Below, in pieces: positions 39,590 through 50,993 of a stretch of DNA of 64,000 bases (within the stretch, counting starts at the first letter, position 1; each line of letters opens with the position of its first letter). The stretch is from an uncultured Methylophilaceae bacterium (GTDB taxonomy: Bacteria; Pseudomonadota; Gammaproteobacteria; Burkholderiales; Methylophilaceae). The translations under genes were made by a program, and so were the position numbers. The notes under the pieces are model-generated. The model saw only the letters and a list, made by a program, of their open reading frames with translations. It ran no database searches and was not told where the DNA came from. The DNA lies in NCBI GenBank assembly GCA_905618945.1, contig CAJQTF010000029.1, forward strand, positions 1 through 64,000, read 5' to 3'.

Positions 39590-41895
39590 TGAAAAAACTT
39601 TTATTGGCAATAATTCTAATTCTAGCTAGCTTTTCTGCTTCAACGGCAGATCTATTAGTAAGTGATATTAAAATTGAAGGACTTCAGAGGGTTGAGCCTG
39701 GATTAGTTTTTAGCAACCTTCCTTTTGAAGTTAATGACCCAATAAGTAGTGTTGACGTTAGCTCAACTATAAAGCTTTTATACAAGACAGGACAATTTAA
39801 AGATATTTCGCTCGAACAAGAGGGCGGTAAAATAATTATTATTGTTAATGAAAAACCAATTATTTCAGATTTAAATTTTTATGGCGTAGAAGCTTTTCAG
39901 GATGATAAATTAAAGCTTGGTTTAAGTCAGATGAATTTCGCAGAAGGCTTAGTTTTTGATAAAACAGATCTTAAAAGGGTTGAGCAAGAAATTGCTAATC
40001 AATACTTATCTCTCGGAAAATATACTGCTTCTGTTAAAGCTGAGGCCATTCCTTTAGAGAGAAATAGGATGCAAGTCAATCTTTATGTTGAAGAGGGAAG
40101 TGTTTCAAGAATTAAAGAAATTAATATTGTTGGTAATAAGCTTTACGAAAAAAAGGTTTTGATAGAGCTCTTCAAGCTTAAAACAACAAACCTTTTATCT
40201 TGGTATAACAAGGACGACAGATACTCTAAACAGGTATTAAGTGGAGATTTAGAAGCATTAAAAAGCTTTTATATGAACAGAGGCTATTTGGACTTTAAAA
40301 TCAATTCGTCGTTGATTAGGATTTCAGAGACTAAAAAGCATGTCTATGTCGATATATCAATAAATGAAGGCAATAAATACTTTTTCGGCGAAAGCAAAAT
40401 TTCTGGAAAGATTACTAATGATGTTCCTAAAAATTCGCTAGAGGCACAAATTGGTACAGTCAAAGGAAATACATTTAGCAGGTCTGCAGTAACTGCAACA
40501 ACGCAAAGAATTAATCAGATATTAGGTGATTTTGGTTATGCCTTTTCAAACGCAAATGCAATACCTGAAGTTAATAAAGAGACAAGAATTGTAGATTTTA
40601 ATTATTTTATCGATCCTGGAAAGAAAATTTATGTTCGACGAGTTAATTTTTTTGGGAATGTGAAAACAAAAGACAGTGTTATTAGAAGAGAGTTAAGACA
40701 ATTTGAATCCTCTTGGTACAGCAAATCAAGAGTTGATCGTTCAAAAACTCGGCTCTCCAGAACGCAGTATTTTGATGCCATTGATGTGGAAACTGTTAGC
40801 GTGCCTGGAATAACCGATCAGATTGATGTAAACATTCATTTGAAAGAAAGAAATACAGGTAAACTTATGCTCGGTGCCGGCGTTAGTTCTGGTGAGGGAC
40901 TTGTCGGAACTTTTACTGTTAGTCAGTCTAATTTTTTAGGCACAGGAAATACTGTAACCACCTCTGTTAGTACGGGTAGTGTTAACCAGACATACGCCTT
41001 AAGTTATACTGATCCATATTGGACTGATAACGGTGTATCTAGAACTGTAGGGGCTTATAAGCGAGATGTTAACACCAGCGACTTATCAACAGCTACTTAT
41101 AATACCTATTCATATGGAGCAAATGTAGACTTTTCGATTCCTACGTCTGAATTTAACGCCATAGCTCTCGGCGCAGTTTTGGATATAACTGAAATTAAGC
41201 TTGGCGCATTCGCTGCTCAAGAATACGTAGATTATTGTCGGGACTTAAGTGGAAGCACATCAACAAGCGATTGTAATAGTGATTCATTTTCAGGTTCAGT
41301 GGTATATGCAACAGATACAAGAAATAATGCAACCTTACCAACTAGTGGTGTTTACATTAAAGCACACGGCACTTTATCTGTGCCAGTTTTTGATATGCAA
41401 TATTATCAACTTTCAACAACAGCAGAAAAATATTGGCCTTTATCTAATGATATGAGCTTTAAGTTAAAGGGTAAGTTGGGTTATGCGGATAGTTATGGAG
41501 ATAAAAAATTCCCCTTCTTTAAGAACTTTTTCATGGGCGGACCAAAAACTGTAAGGGGTTATGATCAAGCCTCAATTGGGAAAAAAATATTTAATTCAGC
41601 CAGCAAAGAACTTGAAACAACTGGCGGTAAAAAAATGTTTTTTACTTCAGCGGAGCTTTATTTTCCACCTCCTGGCTTAAAGAATGTTAAGAGCTTTAGA
41701 TTCAGTACATTTATTGATGGCGGAGGTGTTTATAAAAATGATTTTGATACGGATGAAGCAAGGTTTTCTGCAGGCCTAGCTGCTTTATGGCTTTCTCCAT
41801 TTGGCCCACTAACGATAAGTTATGCAAAACCATTAAATGAGGGTTCAAATGACAAGGTAACTGAGTTACAATTTGGTATGGGCGGCACTTTCTAG
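39586..41895 (+). CDS. bamA: Outer membrane assembly factor BamA
   Basis: POTRA repeats and C-terminal barrel, GGPKTVRGY, terminal F. Confidence 0.96.
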   Translation: MMKKLLLAIILILASFSASTADLLVSDIKIEGLQRVEPGLVFSNLPFEVNDPISSVDVSSTIKLLYKTGQFKDISLEQEGGKIIIIVNEKPIISDLNFYGVEAFQDDKLKLGLSQMNFAEGLVFDKTDLKRVEQEIANQYLSLGKYTASVKAEAIPLERNRMQVNLYVEEGSVSRIKEINIVGNKLYEKKVLIELFKLKTTNLLSWYNKDDRYSKQVLSGDLEALKSFYMNRGYLDFKINSSLIRISETKKHVYVDISINEGNKYFFGESKISGKITNDVPKNSLEAQIGTVKGNTFSRSAVTATTQRINQILGDFGYAFSNANAIPEVNKETRIVDFNYFIDPGKKIYVRRVNFFGNVKTKDSVIRRELRQFESSWYSKSRVDRSKTRLSRTQYFDAIDVETVSVPGITDQIDVNIHLKERNTGKLMLGAGVSSGEGLVGTFTVSQSNFLGTGNTVTTSVSTGSVNQTYALSYTDPYWTDNGVSRTVGAYKRDVNTSDLSTATYNTYSYGANVDFSIPTSEFNAIALGAVLDITEIKLGAFAAQEYVDYCRDLSGSTSTSDCNSDSFSGSVVYATDTRNNATLPTSGVYIKAHGTLSVPVFDMQYYQLSTTAEKYWPLSNDMSFKLKGKLGYADSYGDKKFPFFKNFFMGGPKTVRGYDQASIGKKIFNSASKELETTGGKKMFFTSAELYFPPPGLKNVKSFRFSTFIDGGGVYKNDFDTDEARFSAGLAALWLSPFGPLTISYAKPLNEGSNDKVTELQFGMGGTF

Positions 41896-41927
41896 ATTTA
41901 GTTGGTTTAATTTTAAAGGAATTCAAA

Positions 41928-42425
41928 ATGAAAAAATGTATAGCTTTAGTTTTATTCTTAATATTTAATATTAGTACTGTATCGGCAGAAGTTAAGATTG
42001 GATTCGTTGAAATTCAAAAAATATTAAAATCTGCACCTCAGACAATAAAAGCCAATAAAAAGTTAGAAAAAGAATTTACAAAAAGAACTGCTAAATTAAA
42101 AAAAGCAGTTAAAAAAATAAATGCTAAAGAAAGTCAATTGAAGAAAGACGGAATGACCATGTCTGAATCTGATAGAAATAAAAAACAAAAAGAAATACAA
42201 GGATTAAAGATTGATGCTCAAAGAACTGAGAGAGAAGTTAGGGAAGATATAGATCTCCGAAGAAGAGAAGAAATAGCAAAAGTTCAAAAACAGGTCAATC
42301 TTGCTGTTGAAAAAGTTGCAAAGGAACAAAATTACGATTTAGTTCTTTACCAGGGAGTTGCATACGCAGGAAAAAAAGTGGATATAACTGATATTGTTAT
42401 TAAAGCTTTAGGTGATATCAAGTAA
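41928..42425 (+). CDS. skp: Periplasmic chaperone Skp/OmpH
   Basis: Signal peptide, coiled-coil, location between bamA and lpxD. Confidence 0.9.
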   Translation: MKKCIALVLFLIFNISTVSAEVKIGFVEIQKILKSAPQTIKANKKLEKEFTKRTAKLKKAVKKINAKESQLKKDGMTMSESDRNKKQKEIQGLKIDAQRTEREVREDIDLRRREEIAKVQKQVNLAVEKVAKEQNYDLVLYQGVAYAGKKVDITDIVIKALGDIK

Positions 42426-42460
42426 ATAATAAACTGAGCATATAGGGTAGCACTAAAAAA

Positions 42461-43435
42461 ATGGGGGACATAACTTCTGAAAAATTGTCACTTATTATCG
42501 ATGGAACATGCTCAAATAAAAATATAATAATTGATAATTTTTCATCCCTTAAATCGTCTAATGAGTCATCAGTTACATTTTTCTCTGATCTAAAATTAAT
42601 TGATGATTTAAAAAATACTAAAGCTAAAGTTGTTATCCTAAAGCAGGAAGATGTTGCCTTAAGGGATGGTGATTGGATAGTAGTTGACGACCCATATTTG
42701 GCTTTTTCTAAGGTTGCAAATTTTTTCCTTAAAAAGAATATTTATAAATTTGGTATAAATTCAAATGCAAATATAGATCCAGATACTAAGATATCGCAGG
42801 ATTGCTATATCGGACCATTTACCTCAATTGGTAGTAAATCAATTATTGGTAATCACGCTTTTATTTCCTCAAATATCTCAATTGGCAATAATGTTTCTAT
42901 TGGTGAAGGTTCAAAATTGCACCCAAATGTAACGATTGGTAATGATGTAGTAATTGGCAAAAATTGTGAAATTTTTTCTAATACCTCTATTGGTACTGAT
43001 GGATTTGGGTATGCTCAAGATTTAAATAAGATATGGAACAAGATTCCTCAAATTGGCTCAGTTGTTATTCATAACAATGTTGATATTGGAGCTAATACAA
43101 CTATTGACAGGGGTGCCATAGATAACACAGTTATATGCTCAGGAGTTAAAATTGATAATCAAGTTCAAGTAGGCCACAATTGCTATATTGATGAAAATAC
43201 AATAATAGCAGGGTGTGTAGGAATCGCTGGCAGCACTAGAATTGGTAAGAATTGTAAAATCGGCGGAGCAGCAATGATTTTAGGGCACCTTGAAATTAAT
43301 GACAATATAACAATTTCACCTGGAACAATGATTACAAAGTCTTTAAATAATTCTAACAACAAATATACTGCTATCATGCCCTTCATGGAGCATAAGGAAT
43401 GGCTTAAACTAGCGGTAAAATTACGGGGAAAATAA
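42461..43435 (+). CDS. lpxD: UDP-3-O-acylglucosamine N-acyltransferase
   Basis: Hexapeptide repeats, [15 protein letters not shown]. Confidence 0.94.
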   Translation: MGDITSEKLSLIIDGTCSNKNIIIDNFSSLKSSNESSVTFFSDLKLIDDLKNTKAKVVILKQEDVALRDGDWIVVDDPYLAFSKVANFFLKKNIYKFGINSNANIDPDTKISQDCYIGPFTSIGSKSIIGNHAFISSNISIGNNVSIGEGSKLHPNVTIGNDVVIGKNCEIFSNTSIGTDGFGYAQDLNKIWNKIPQIGSVVIHNNVDIGANTTIDRGAIDNTVICSGVKIDNQVQVGHNCYIDENTIIAGCVGIAGSTRIGKNCKIGGAAMILGHLEINDNITISPGTMITKSLNNSNNKYTAIMPFMEHKEWLKLAVKLRGK

Positions 43436-43442
43436 AAATAAG

Positions 43443-43910
43443 ATGACCACGAATAAATTGTCGATGGACATACATGAAATACTAGATCATTTGCCTCATA
43501 GATACCCTTTTATTCTTGTTGATAGGGTTATCTCTATGGAGCTTGGAAAAGAAATAACAGCTATTAAGAATGTGACCATTAATGAACCGTATTTTCCAGG
43601 TCATTTTTCATATCACCCTGTTATGCCCGGAGTTTTAATAGTTGAAGCTCTTGCCCAAGCAGCCGCATTACTATCCTTTAAAACGATGAATACAAAACCA
43701 ACAGAAGATTCAGTTTATTATTTTGCTGGTATTGATAATGCCCGTTTCAAAAAACCTGTAAACCCAGGTGATCAAATACTTTTACACGTAAAAATAGATA
43801 GAGTTCTTAAGGGTATATGGAAGTATTCTGGAACGGCAACTGTGGATAATGATATTGTTGCAGAAGCAAATATGATGTGTATTTTAAAAGAAATTAAAAA
43901 AGTAGTGTAA
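43443..43910 (+). CDS. fabZ: 3-hydroxyacyl-ACP dehydratase FabZ
   Basis: [35 protein letters not shown]. Confidence 0.97.
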   Translation: MTTNKLSMDIHEILDHLPHRYPFILVDRVISMELGKEITAIKNVTINEPYFPGHFSYHPVMPGVLIVEALAQAAALLSFKTMNTKPTEDSVYYFAGIDNARFKKPVNPGDQILLHVKIDRVLKGIWKYSGTATVDNDIVAEANMMCILKEIKKVV

Positions 43911-44710
43911 TGGAATTCGAGCAAAAAATTCACCCTACAGCTTTAATTCATCCTAAGTCTAAACTTCACTCAACAGTAAAAATTGGCGCTTATTCCGTTA
44001 TAGGCAAAAATGTAGAAATTGACGAAGGATCTGAGGTAGGTAACTTTGTTACGATAAGTGGAAATACAATTATTGGGAAAAATAATAAGATTTATCACTA
44101 CTGCTCTTTAGGCGAGGTTCCTCAGGATAAAAAATACAACAATGAGAAAACTGCTTTAAAAATTGGTGACAACAATACTGTTCGTGAGTTCTGTACTTTT
44201 AATATAGGGACTACTGGTGGTAATGGAATAACTGAGATTGGTAACAATAATTGGTTAATGGCTTATGTCCATATTGCTCATGATTGTCAATTAGGAAATG
44301 ATATTGTTTTAGCTAATAATACATCGCTTGCTGGACATGTAGAGATTGATGATTTTGCAATTCTTGGCGGGTTCACTCTCGTTCATCAATTCTGTAAGCT
44401 CGGGGCTCATATTATGACTGCCGTTGGGACAGTTATATTCAAAGATGTTCCGCCATACATAAGAGCTGCGGGCTATAATGCAAAACCAAATGGCATTAAC
44501 AGTGAGGGACTTAAAAGAAGAGATTTTTCTATTGAGTGCATATCAAATATCAAAAAAGCTTACAAGATAATATACAGAGAGGGCAATACATTAAACTCTG
44601 CCAAAGAATTATTGGAATCCCTTGCTAAAAATAGTGACGAACCTGGGTCTAATTCGGTAGGTTTATATATTGATTTTATAAGTAAATCAGATAGAGGAAT
44701 TATAAGGTAA
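43910..44710 (+). CDS. lpxA: UDP-N-acetylglucosamine acyltransferase
   Basis: IHPTALIHPKSKL, hexapeptide repeats, MAYVHIAHDC. Confidence 0.96.
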   Translation: MEFEQKIHPTALIHPKSKLHSTVKIGAYSVIGKNVEIDEGSEVGNFVTISGNTIIGKNNKIYHYCSLGEVPQDKKYNNEKTALKIGDNNTVREFCTFNIGTTGGNGITEIGNNNWLMAYVHIAHDCQLGNDIVLANNTSLAGHVEIDDFAILGGFTLVHQFCKLGAHIMTAVGTVIFKDVPPYIRAAGYNAKPNGINSEGLKRRDFSIECISNIKKAYKIIYREGNTLNSAKELLESLAKNSDEPGSNSVGLYIDFISKSDRGIIR

Positions 44711-45862
44711 ATGCCAAAGATTGCCATTTTGGCTGGCGAGGCATCTGGCGACCTAATTGGTAGCCATTTAATGTCTTATTTAAATTCTAAAATAAAAAAT
44801 ATAGAATTTATTGGTGTTGGTGGCCCAGAAATGAGCAAGAATGGATTAATTTCAAATTTTGATTATAGAGAGATAAGTGTACACGGATATTTTGACGCAT
44901 TAAAAAAAATTTTCCGATTATTATCTTTAAGAAATCAGGTGGTAGATTACCTCTTAAAAGAACAGCCGGATATATTTATTGGCATCGATGCTCCGGATTT
45001 TAATTTTGGGATAGAGAGAAGATTAAAATTCAACAATATTCCTACTTTTCACTATGTAGCTCCATCAGTATGGGCTTGGCGACAGGCAAGAATATTCGAC
45101 ATCAAAGAAAATGTAAATCACTTGTTTGCAGTGTTTCCTCATGAGCCTAAAATTTTTCAAAAAGCTAAAGTTCCAATTACATTCGTTGGGCACCCATTAG
45201 CAAATAAGATACCTCTTAATCCAAATGTAAATAAAGGACGTGAAAAATTACATCTTGATAAAGGGGAAACAATTATTACGCTATTACCTGGAAGTAGAAC
45301 CAGTGAAATTAAATATCATTTAGAGTTAATGATAGATACAGCGATCTTAATCAATAAAGAATTAACATGGCGAAAGTTAAAACGAGCAAAATTTTTAATC
45401 CCTATTAATTCTAAAGATAACTATACTAATATGACTAATACACTTAATTCTTATAGCAATAAGATTAAAAGTATTAAGCTTATCATTGGGCATTCTCATG
45501 ATGCAATATGTTCGGCAAACATTGTAATAGCTGTATCTGGAACAGCAACCCTTGAGGCTGCTCTTTATAAAAAACCAATGATAATTGTTTATAAAACTTC
45601 ATTGCTATCCTATCTTTTACTAAAAAAAATGTTACTGATCCCTTATGTTGGATTACCTAATATCTTATTAAATAGATTTGTAGTTCCTGAATTTCTTCAA
45701 AATAAAGCAACCCCTGAGAGCATTTCAAATAAAGCAGTTGAAATTTTGACCGATAAAAAACTTCAAAAATATTTAAATATTAAATTTAAAGACCTTCATA
45801 TAAGGCTAAAAAGAAACAGCTCCGAACTTATTTATAAAAAAATAATTAAATATCTAAAATGA
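44711..45862 (+). CDS. lpxB: Lipid-A-disaccharide synthase
   Basis: ILAGEASGDLIG, GIDAPDFNF, YVAPSVWAWR. Confidence 0.96.
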   Translation: MPKIAILAGEASGDLIGSHLMSYLNSKIKNIEFIGVGGPEMSKNGLISNFDYREISVHGYFDALKKIFRLLSLRNQVVDYLLKEQPDIFIGIDAPDFNFGIERRLKFNNIPTFHYVAPSVWAWRQARIFDIKENVNHLFAVFPHEPKIFQKAKVPITFVGHPLANKIPLNPNVNKGREKLHLDKGETIITLLPGSRTSEIKYHLELMIDTAILINKELTWRKLKRAKFLIPINSKDNYTNMTNTLNSYSNKIKSIKLIIGHSHDAICSANIVIAVSGTATLEAALYKKPMIIVYKTSLLSYLLLKKMLLIPYVGLPNILLNRFVVPEFLQNKATPESISNKAVEILTDKKLQKYLNIKFKDLHIRLKRNSSELIYKKIIKYLK

Positions 45863-46437
45863 CACTTATTTGCGGAATAGATGAAGCAGGCAGGGGTCCC
45901 CTTTGTGGTCCAGTTTATGCTTCTGCAGTAATTTTAGATTCTGACCTTGTTATAAATAACCTTACAGATTCAAAGAAATTATCTGAAAAAAATAGAAACA
46001 TTTTATATGATGAAATAAAATTAAAAGCAATTGATTATTCTTACGCAACAGCATCAGTTGAAGAAATTGATAAAATTAATATTCTGCAAGCATCATTATT
46101 AGCAATGAAAAGAGCATTTGATCTTCTTAGTACTAAACCTGATTTTATTTATATAGATGGATTATATTGCCCAGATATAAAAATATTACCAATGGAGGCC
46201 GTTGTGAGGGGTGATTCTTTAATTAAAGCTATATCTGCAGCATCTGTTATAGCAAAAGTTGAGCGTGATAAACATATGATTCAACTTGATCAAGAGTACC
46301 CGCAATATAACCTCAAAAAACACAAAGGTTACCCAACAAAAGAGCATCTCCAATTAGTTAAGCAATATGGTATTAATAAAATTTATCGATCATCATTTAA
46401 ACCAATTAAAGAACTAATTAATAAGAAAGATACATAG
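45859..46437 (+). CDS. rnhB: Ribonuclease HII
   Basis: GIDEAGRGPLCGPVYASAVIL. Confidence 0.97.
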   Translation: MTLICGIDEAGRGPLCGPVYASAVILDSDLVINNLTDSKKLSEKNRNILYDEIKLKAIDYSYATASVEEIDKINILQASLLAMKRAFDLLSTKPDFIYIDGLYCPDIKILPMEAVVRGDSLIKAISAASVIAKVERDKHMIQLDQEYPQYNLKKHKGYPTKEHLQLVKQYGINKIYRSSFKPIKELINKKDT

Positions 46438-47136
46438 TTGCTTATCGATATCAATATCTTTTTTCAGATTCCAATTTTCAATCGAATCACAAATTATTTT
46501 CTCCTTACTACTAGTTAAATTTATAGCCAAACAAAGTCTAATTTGTTTATCTAATATTCTTAAGAGATCTTTTAATAGTTTTTGATTCCTATAAGGAGTC
46601 TCAATGAATATCTGAGTTTCTTTTTCTTCTTTTACAGATGCCATCATTTTTTTTACATACAATTCTTTATCAATTTTATCTATTGGGATATAGCCGTGAA
46701 ATTTAAATTTTTGCCCATTAAAGCCAGACGCCATCAGGCTCAATATAATAGAAGAAGGTCCTACCAAGGGGTGTATTTGTATCTTATTTAAATGCGCATA
46801 CTCAACTATTTTAGATCCAGGATCAGCAATGCAAGGACTTCCAGAGTCTGAAAGTAGACCCATATCATCTCCATTATAAATAGGATTAAAGTATTCTTTT
46901 AAATCATTAGTGCTTGTTTTGTTGTTGTGTTTTAAAAGTGTGACAGACTGTATTTCAGATTTTAAGTTAAACTCTTTGATAGTTTTTCTAGCAATCTTTT
47001 CATTTTCAACAATGAAATATTTTATGTTACACAGTTGTTTTTTTTGCTCATCTAATAAAAAAGTGACATTTTCATTTTGCTCAATCGAAGAGGGGATAAT
47101 AAACAGAACGCCTAAATTATTAGTCTTATCTGTCAT
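46414..47136 (-). CDS. SAM-dependent methyltransferase, tetrapyrrole methylase/RsmI-like
   Basis: MGLLSDSGSPCIADPGSKIVEYAH, PLVGPSSIILSLMASG. Confidence 0.88.
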   Translation of the reverse strand: MTDKTNNLGVLFIIPSSIEQNENVTFLLDEQKKQLCNIKYFIVENEKIARKTIKEFNLKSEIQSVTLLKHNNKTSTNDLKEYFNPIYNGDDMGLLSDSGSPCIADPGSKIVEYAHLNKIQIHPLVGPSSIILSLMASGFNGQKFKFHGYIPIDKIDKELYVKKMMASVKEEKETQIFIETPYRNQKLLKDLLRILDKQIRLCLAINLTSSKEKIICDSIENWNLKKDIDIDKQLCIFLIN

Positions 47137-47710
47137 TAATTTTTATTCCAATTTTCTTAAGCATGCTAACTAAAGTTATTAAGGGTAGGCCAATTACAGC
47201 TGTTGGATCACTACTATTAATTTCATCTAACAGAGTTATTCCTAAGCCTTCTGATTTAATGCTACCTATGCAGTTAAAAGGCTTTTCTTTTTTTAGATAA
47301 CCCTCAATTTCAGACAAATTTAAGTCTTTATATTTAACATCAAAACTAACAACCTTTTTTTGAAAAATTTTTTTCTTGTTGTAGTTAACACAAATAGCGC
47401 TATGGAAATTGACCCTTTTTCCGCTTAATTCTTGCAATTGCGATACAGCTCTTTCGTAATCCAAGGGTTTTTGTATTTGAATATTGTTATATTCTGCTGT
47501 TTGGTCACATCCAATTACAATTGCTTCTTTAAATTGATTGGAAACTTTTTGAGCTTTTTCTTCTGCAAGCCTATCAGCTGTTTCATATGCTGTTTCTGAC
47601 TCATTTCTCACTTCTTCCATCTCTGGTTTTACAATTGTAAATTCTAGGAATAATCTTTCAAGCAATTCTTTTCTATAGACTGATGAAGATGCAAGGATGA
47701 TTTGGGGCAT
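47126..47710 (-). CDS. maf: Maf-family nucleoside triphosphate pyrophosphatase
   Basis: IILASSSVYRKELLERL, GCDQTAEYN. Confidence 0.92.
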   Translation of the reverse strand: MPQIILASSSVYRKELLERLFLEFTIVKPEMEEVRNESETAYETADRLAEEKAQKVSNQFKEAIVIGCDQTAEYNNIQIQKPLDYERAVSQLQELSGKRVNFHSAICVNYNKKKIFQKKVVSFDVKYKDLNLSEIEGYLKKEKPFNCIGSIKSEGLGITLLDEINSSDPTAVIGLPLITLVSMLKKIGIKINDR

Positions 47711-47724
47711 GATTGATTGTTTAA

Positions 47725-49569
47725 TTACGACTGAATCTCAAGCAACGTTTCATTTGGCGATACTTCATCGCCTTTACTGATATTTATTGCAACAACTGTT
47801 CCTGATTTTGCAGCTTGTATCTCATTTTCCATTTTCATTGCTTCAATTACAATTACACTATCACCCGCATTAATTTTATCGCCAATACTAACTTTAATAT
47901 CAACAATTTTTCCAGGCATCGCAGTCGTAATACACCCATCATGAGTTGGTTTTGGCCTAGAGCCTTCTTTTTTATTGCTCAATTTCGGATCATTTGGACT
48001 TGATGAAGAATTTGGTTTGTTTACCAATACCTCATCCAATGTTTCAACTAAAACTTCTTCTGAAATTCCATCCACTGATACATAAAATGGTCTTTCTGCT
48101 TCACTTGGATCACCTGAGCCAGTTAAATTAATATGATACGTCTCCCCATGAAGTGTGATGTTGAATTCAGTTGGAGCGAAATGGTCTCCTTTTTTCATCT
48201 CTTCATCTTCATTTAATAACTCTTCTGGCTCTAATGAACCAGCGTTTCTCTCCTGAAGAAATGTTGTACCTACATCTGGGAACATTGCATAAGTTAAGAT
48301 GTCTTCATCAGACTTTGCAAAAGATTCTGATTTAGCTTTGAGGTTAACAACTTCTGGCTTTAGACTATCTGCTGGTCTTGATGTAATTTCTTTTTGGTCC
48401 CCAATAGCTTTTTTCTTTATATCATTATTTAATTTTCCTGGCGGCATTCCATACTGGCCTAAGAAATAATTCCTTACTTCAGTTGTAATTGTTTTATACC
48501 TTTCACCTGTAATGACATTTAATGCCGCCTGTGTACCGACAATTTGAGATGTCGGGGTTACTAATGGCGGGTAGCCTAGATCTTTTCTAACCTCTGGTAT
48601 CTCTTTTAAAACTTCGTCCATTCTATCTAATGCACCTTGGTCTTTTAATTGATTAGATAGATTTGAAATCATTCCGCCTGGAACTTGATTGATTAATACT
48701 TTAGGATCTAAACCTGTAAATTTAGATTCAAATTGCCAATATTTTTTTCTATTTTCTTTTAAGTATTCAGTTATTTCGTCGATTTTAGATAAATCAATAT
48801 CGGTTTTATAGCCCATATCTTCGAGAGCAACAATAGTAGACTCGGTTGTTGGATGACTAGCTCCTTCGGAGTAACTCGAGTTACATGTATCAATTATTGT
48901 TGCACCTGCTTCAACTGCAGAGATGAGGTTTACAGTCGCGAGGCCAGATGTTGCATGACAATGCATATGAATTGGAATACTAATATTTTTAACCAATGAC
49001 TGAACTAACTCTTTTGTTACATTGGGCGTTAATAAACCAGCCATGTCTTTAATTGCAAGGCTATCACAGCCAAGCTCTTCTATTTTTTTGGCTAAATCAA
49101 CGAAGTATTCGATATTATGAACCGGCGATGTGGTGTAGCTTATTGTTCCTTCAGCATGTTTTTTATATTTTTTTACTGCTCTTATTGAAACCTCAATATT
49201 TCTAATATCATTTAATGCATCAAATACCCTAAAAATATCTACACCATTATCAGCAGATTTTTTAACAAACATATCTACAACATCATCTGAATAATGTCGA
49301 TATCCTAATAAATTTTGTCCTCTTAGTAGCATTTGAATTTTACTGTTTGGTAGTGCTTTTCTCAACTTAGTTAATCGTTCCCACGGATCCTCTTTAAGGT
49401 AGCGAACACAAGCGTCAAAGGTTGCTCCACCCCATGCCTCAATGGACCAAAAATTTAATTTATCGAGCATTGGGCATACTGGTAACATGTCTTCAGTTCT
49501 TAGGCGGGTTGCAATATGACATTGATGCCCATCACGTAAAACAAGTTCTGTTATATTAATTTTTTTCAT
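47725..49569 (-). CDS. Pyruvate/oxaloacetate carboxyltransferase subunit with C-terminal biotin domain
   Basis: ITELVLRDGHQCHIATRLRTEDML; VIEAMKMENEI biotinyl motif. Confidence 0.92.
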   Translation of the reverse strand: MKKINITELVLRDGHQCHIATRLRTEDMLPVCPMLDKLNFWSIEAWGGATFDACVRYLKEDPWERLTKLRKALPNSKIQMLLRGQNLLGYRHYSDDVVDMFVKKSADNGVDIFRVFDALNDIRNIEVSIRAVKKYKKHAEGTISYTTSPVHNIEYFVDLAKKIEELGCDSLAIKDMAGLLTPNVTKELVQSLVKNISIPIHMHCHATSGLATVNLISAVEAGATIIDTCNSSYSEGASHPTTESTIVALEDMGYKTDIDLSKIDEITEYLKENRKKYWQFESKFTGLDPKVLINQVPGGMISNLSNQLKDQGALDRMDEVLKEIPEVRKDLGYPPLVTPTSQIVGTQAALNVITGERYKTITTEVRNYFLGQYGMPPGKLNNDIKKKAIGDQKEITSRPADSLKPEVVNLKAKSESFAKSDEDILTYAMFPDVGTTFLQERNAGSLEPEELLNEDEEMKKGDHFAPTEFNITLHGETYHINLTGSGDPSEAERPFYVSVDGISEEVLVETLDEVLVNKPNSSSSPNDPKLSNKKEGSRPKPTHDGCITTAMPGKIVDIKVSIGDKINAGDSVIVIEAMKMENEIQAAKSGTVVAINISKGDEVSPNETLLEIQS

Positions 49570-49574
49570 ATAGT

Positions 49575-50993
49575 TTATATTCCTTCATGTGCCGCAATTG
49601 CTGCGCCTATAGCCGCCGCAATTACTTCTGGCGGAAGTTCGTCTTCATAATCTGTCAGCTCTGGATGTTTATCTACAAAGCTGGTATTAAAATCAGCATC
49701 AATAAAATTTTGATTTTTTAGTATTTCAAGATAATAGGGTATCGTCGTCTTAATTCCAAATAATCCAATATCGCCTAAAGCCCTCCTACCTCTGTGTATT
49801 GTGTCAGTCCAATTCATTGCCCATATTGTTAGTTTCGCACACATAGAATCGTAATAGGGAGGTATTACATAACCTGTGTATATTGAAGCATCTGTTCGAA
49901 CTCCTGGACCACCAGCAGCATAATACCTTGTTATTTTTCCAAAAGATGGTAAAAAATCTTGCTTTGGATCTTCGGCATTAATTCTGAACTCAATAGCAAA
50001 TCCCCTGTAAGAAACATCTTCTTGTTTATAGGTTAGAGTTTTACCGCTAGCTACTCTTATTTGTTCTTGAACAATATCAATTCCTGTAATTGTTTCTGAA
50101 ATAGTATGCTCTACTTGAAGCCTGGTGTTCATTTCCATAAAGTAAAAATTGTTATCTGTGCCCAATAAGAATTCAACAGTTCCTGCATTTTCATATCCGA
50201 CAGCTTTTGCTGCTTTGACTGCTAAATCACCAATATAATTTCTTTGGTCATCATTTAATTGAGGCGAGGGTGCAATTTCAATAAGTTTTTGATTCCGTCT
50301 CTGAATAGAGCAATCTCTTTCATATAGATGTATTACATTTTCATGGCTATCAGCCAATATTTGGACCTCTATGTGTTTTGGCGTTAAGACACATTTCTCT
50401 ATAAATACTTCTGGCTTTCCAAATGCTTTAGTTGCCTCCGAAATAACTCGGTCATAATTAGAATTTAATTCATTGTCATCATCACACCTTCTTATTCCCC
50501 TTCCACCACCACCATTTGTAGCTTTAAGCATAATTGGGTAGCCAATATCATTGGCAATAACAATTGCTTCATCCAAGCTGGTTACGTTGCCCTCACTCCC
50601 AGGAATAACCGGTATACCTGCTCCAATCATAGCCTCCCTGGCTTGAATTTTATCCCCCATACGCTTTATTAACTTAGAATCTGGGCCAATAAATTTAATA
50701 TTTCTTCTCTCACAAACTTCTGCTAATTCTGGGTTCTCAGATAGGAATCCATACCCAGGATGAATTGCATCACATCTTGCAGTCACTGCAAGGTTAACAA
50801 TTCTATACGGACTTAAATAGCCAGATAATGGGTCAGAACCAATGAAATAGGATTCATCTGCTTTTTTCACATGTAGCGAGTGCCGATCTGCTTCTGAGTA
50901 TATAGCAACGCTAGTTATACCCATTTCTTTACATGCTCGAATTATGCGGACTGCAATTTCGCCGCGATTAGCTATTAAAATTTTCTCAATCAA
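49575..50993 (-). CDS. Biotin carboxylase subunit (AccC/PycA-like)
   Basis: ILIANRGEIAVRIIRACKEMGI, GGGGRGIRR, FMEMNTRLQVEHT. Confidence 0.93.
   Translation of the reverse strand: MIEKILIANRGEIAVRIIRACKEMGITSVAIYSEADRHSLHVKKADESYFIGSDPLSGYLSPYRIVNLAVTARCDAIHPGYGFLSENPELAEVCERRNIKFIGPDSKLIKRMGDKIQAREAMIGAGIPVIPGSEGNVTSLDEAIVIANDIGYPIMLKATNGGGGRGIRRCDDDNELNSNYDRVISEATKAFGKPEVFIEKCVLTPKHIEVQILADSHENVIHLYERDCSIQRRNQKLIEIAPSPQLNDDQRNYIGDLAVKAAKAVGYENAGTVEFLLGTDNNFYFMEMNTRLQVEHTISETITGIDIVQEQIRVASGKTLTYKQEDVSYRGFAIEFRINAEDPKQDFLPSFGKITRYYAAGGPGVRTDASIYTGYVIPPYYDSMCAKLTIWAMNWTDTIHRGRRALGDIGLFGIKTTIPYYLEILKNQNFIDADFNTSFVDKHPELTDYEDELPPEVIAAAIGAAIAAHEGI

Noticed and set aside
41249-41455. 68-aa + strand ORF inside bamA
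   Set aside because: Alternative frame of bamA with Gln-rich artefactual composition.
42780-44400. Regular short repeats in lpxD and lpxA
   Set aside because: Explained by hexapeptide-repeat left-handed beta-helix coding sequence, not a DNA repeat element.
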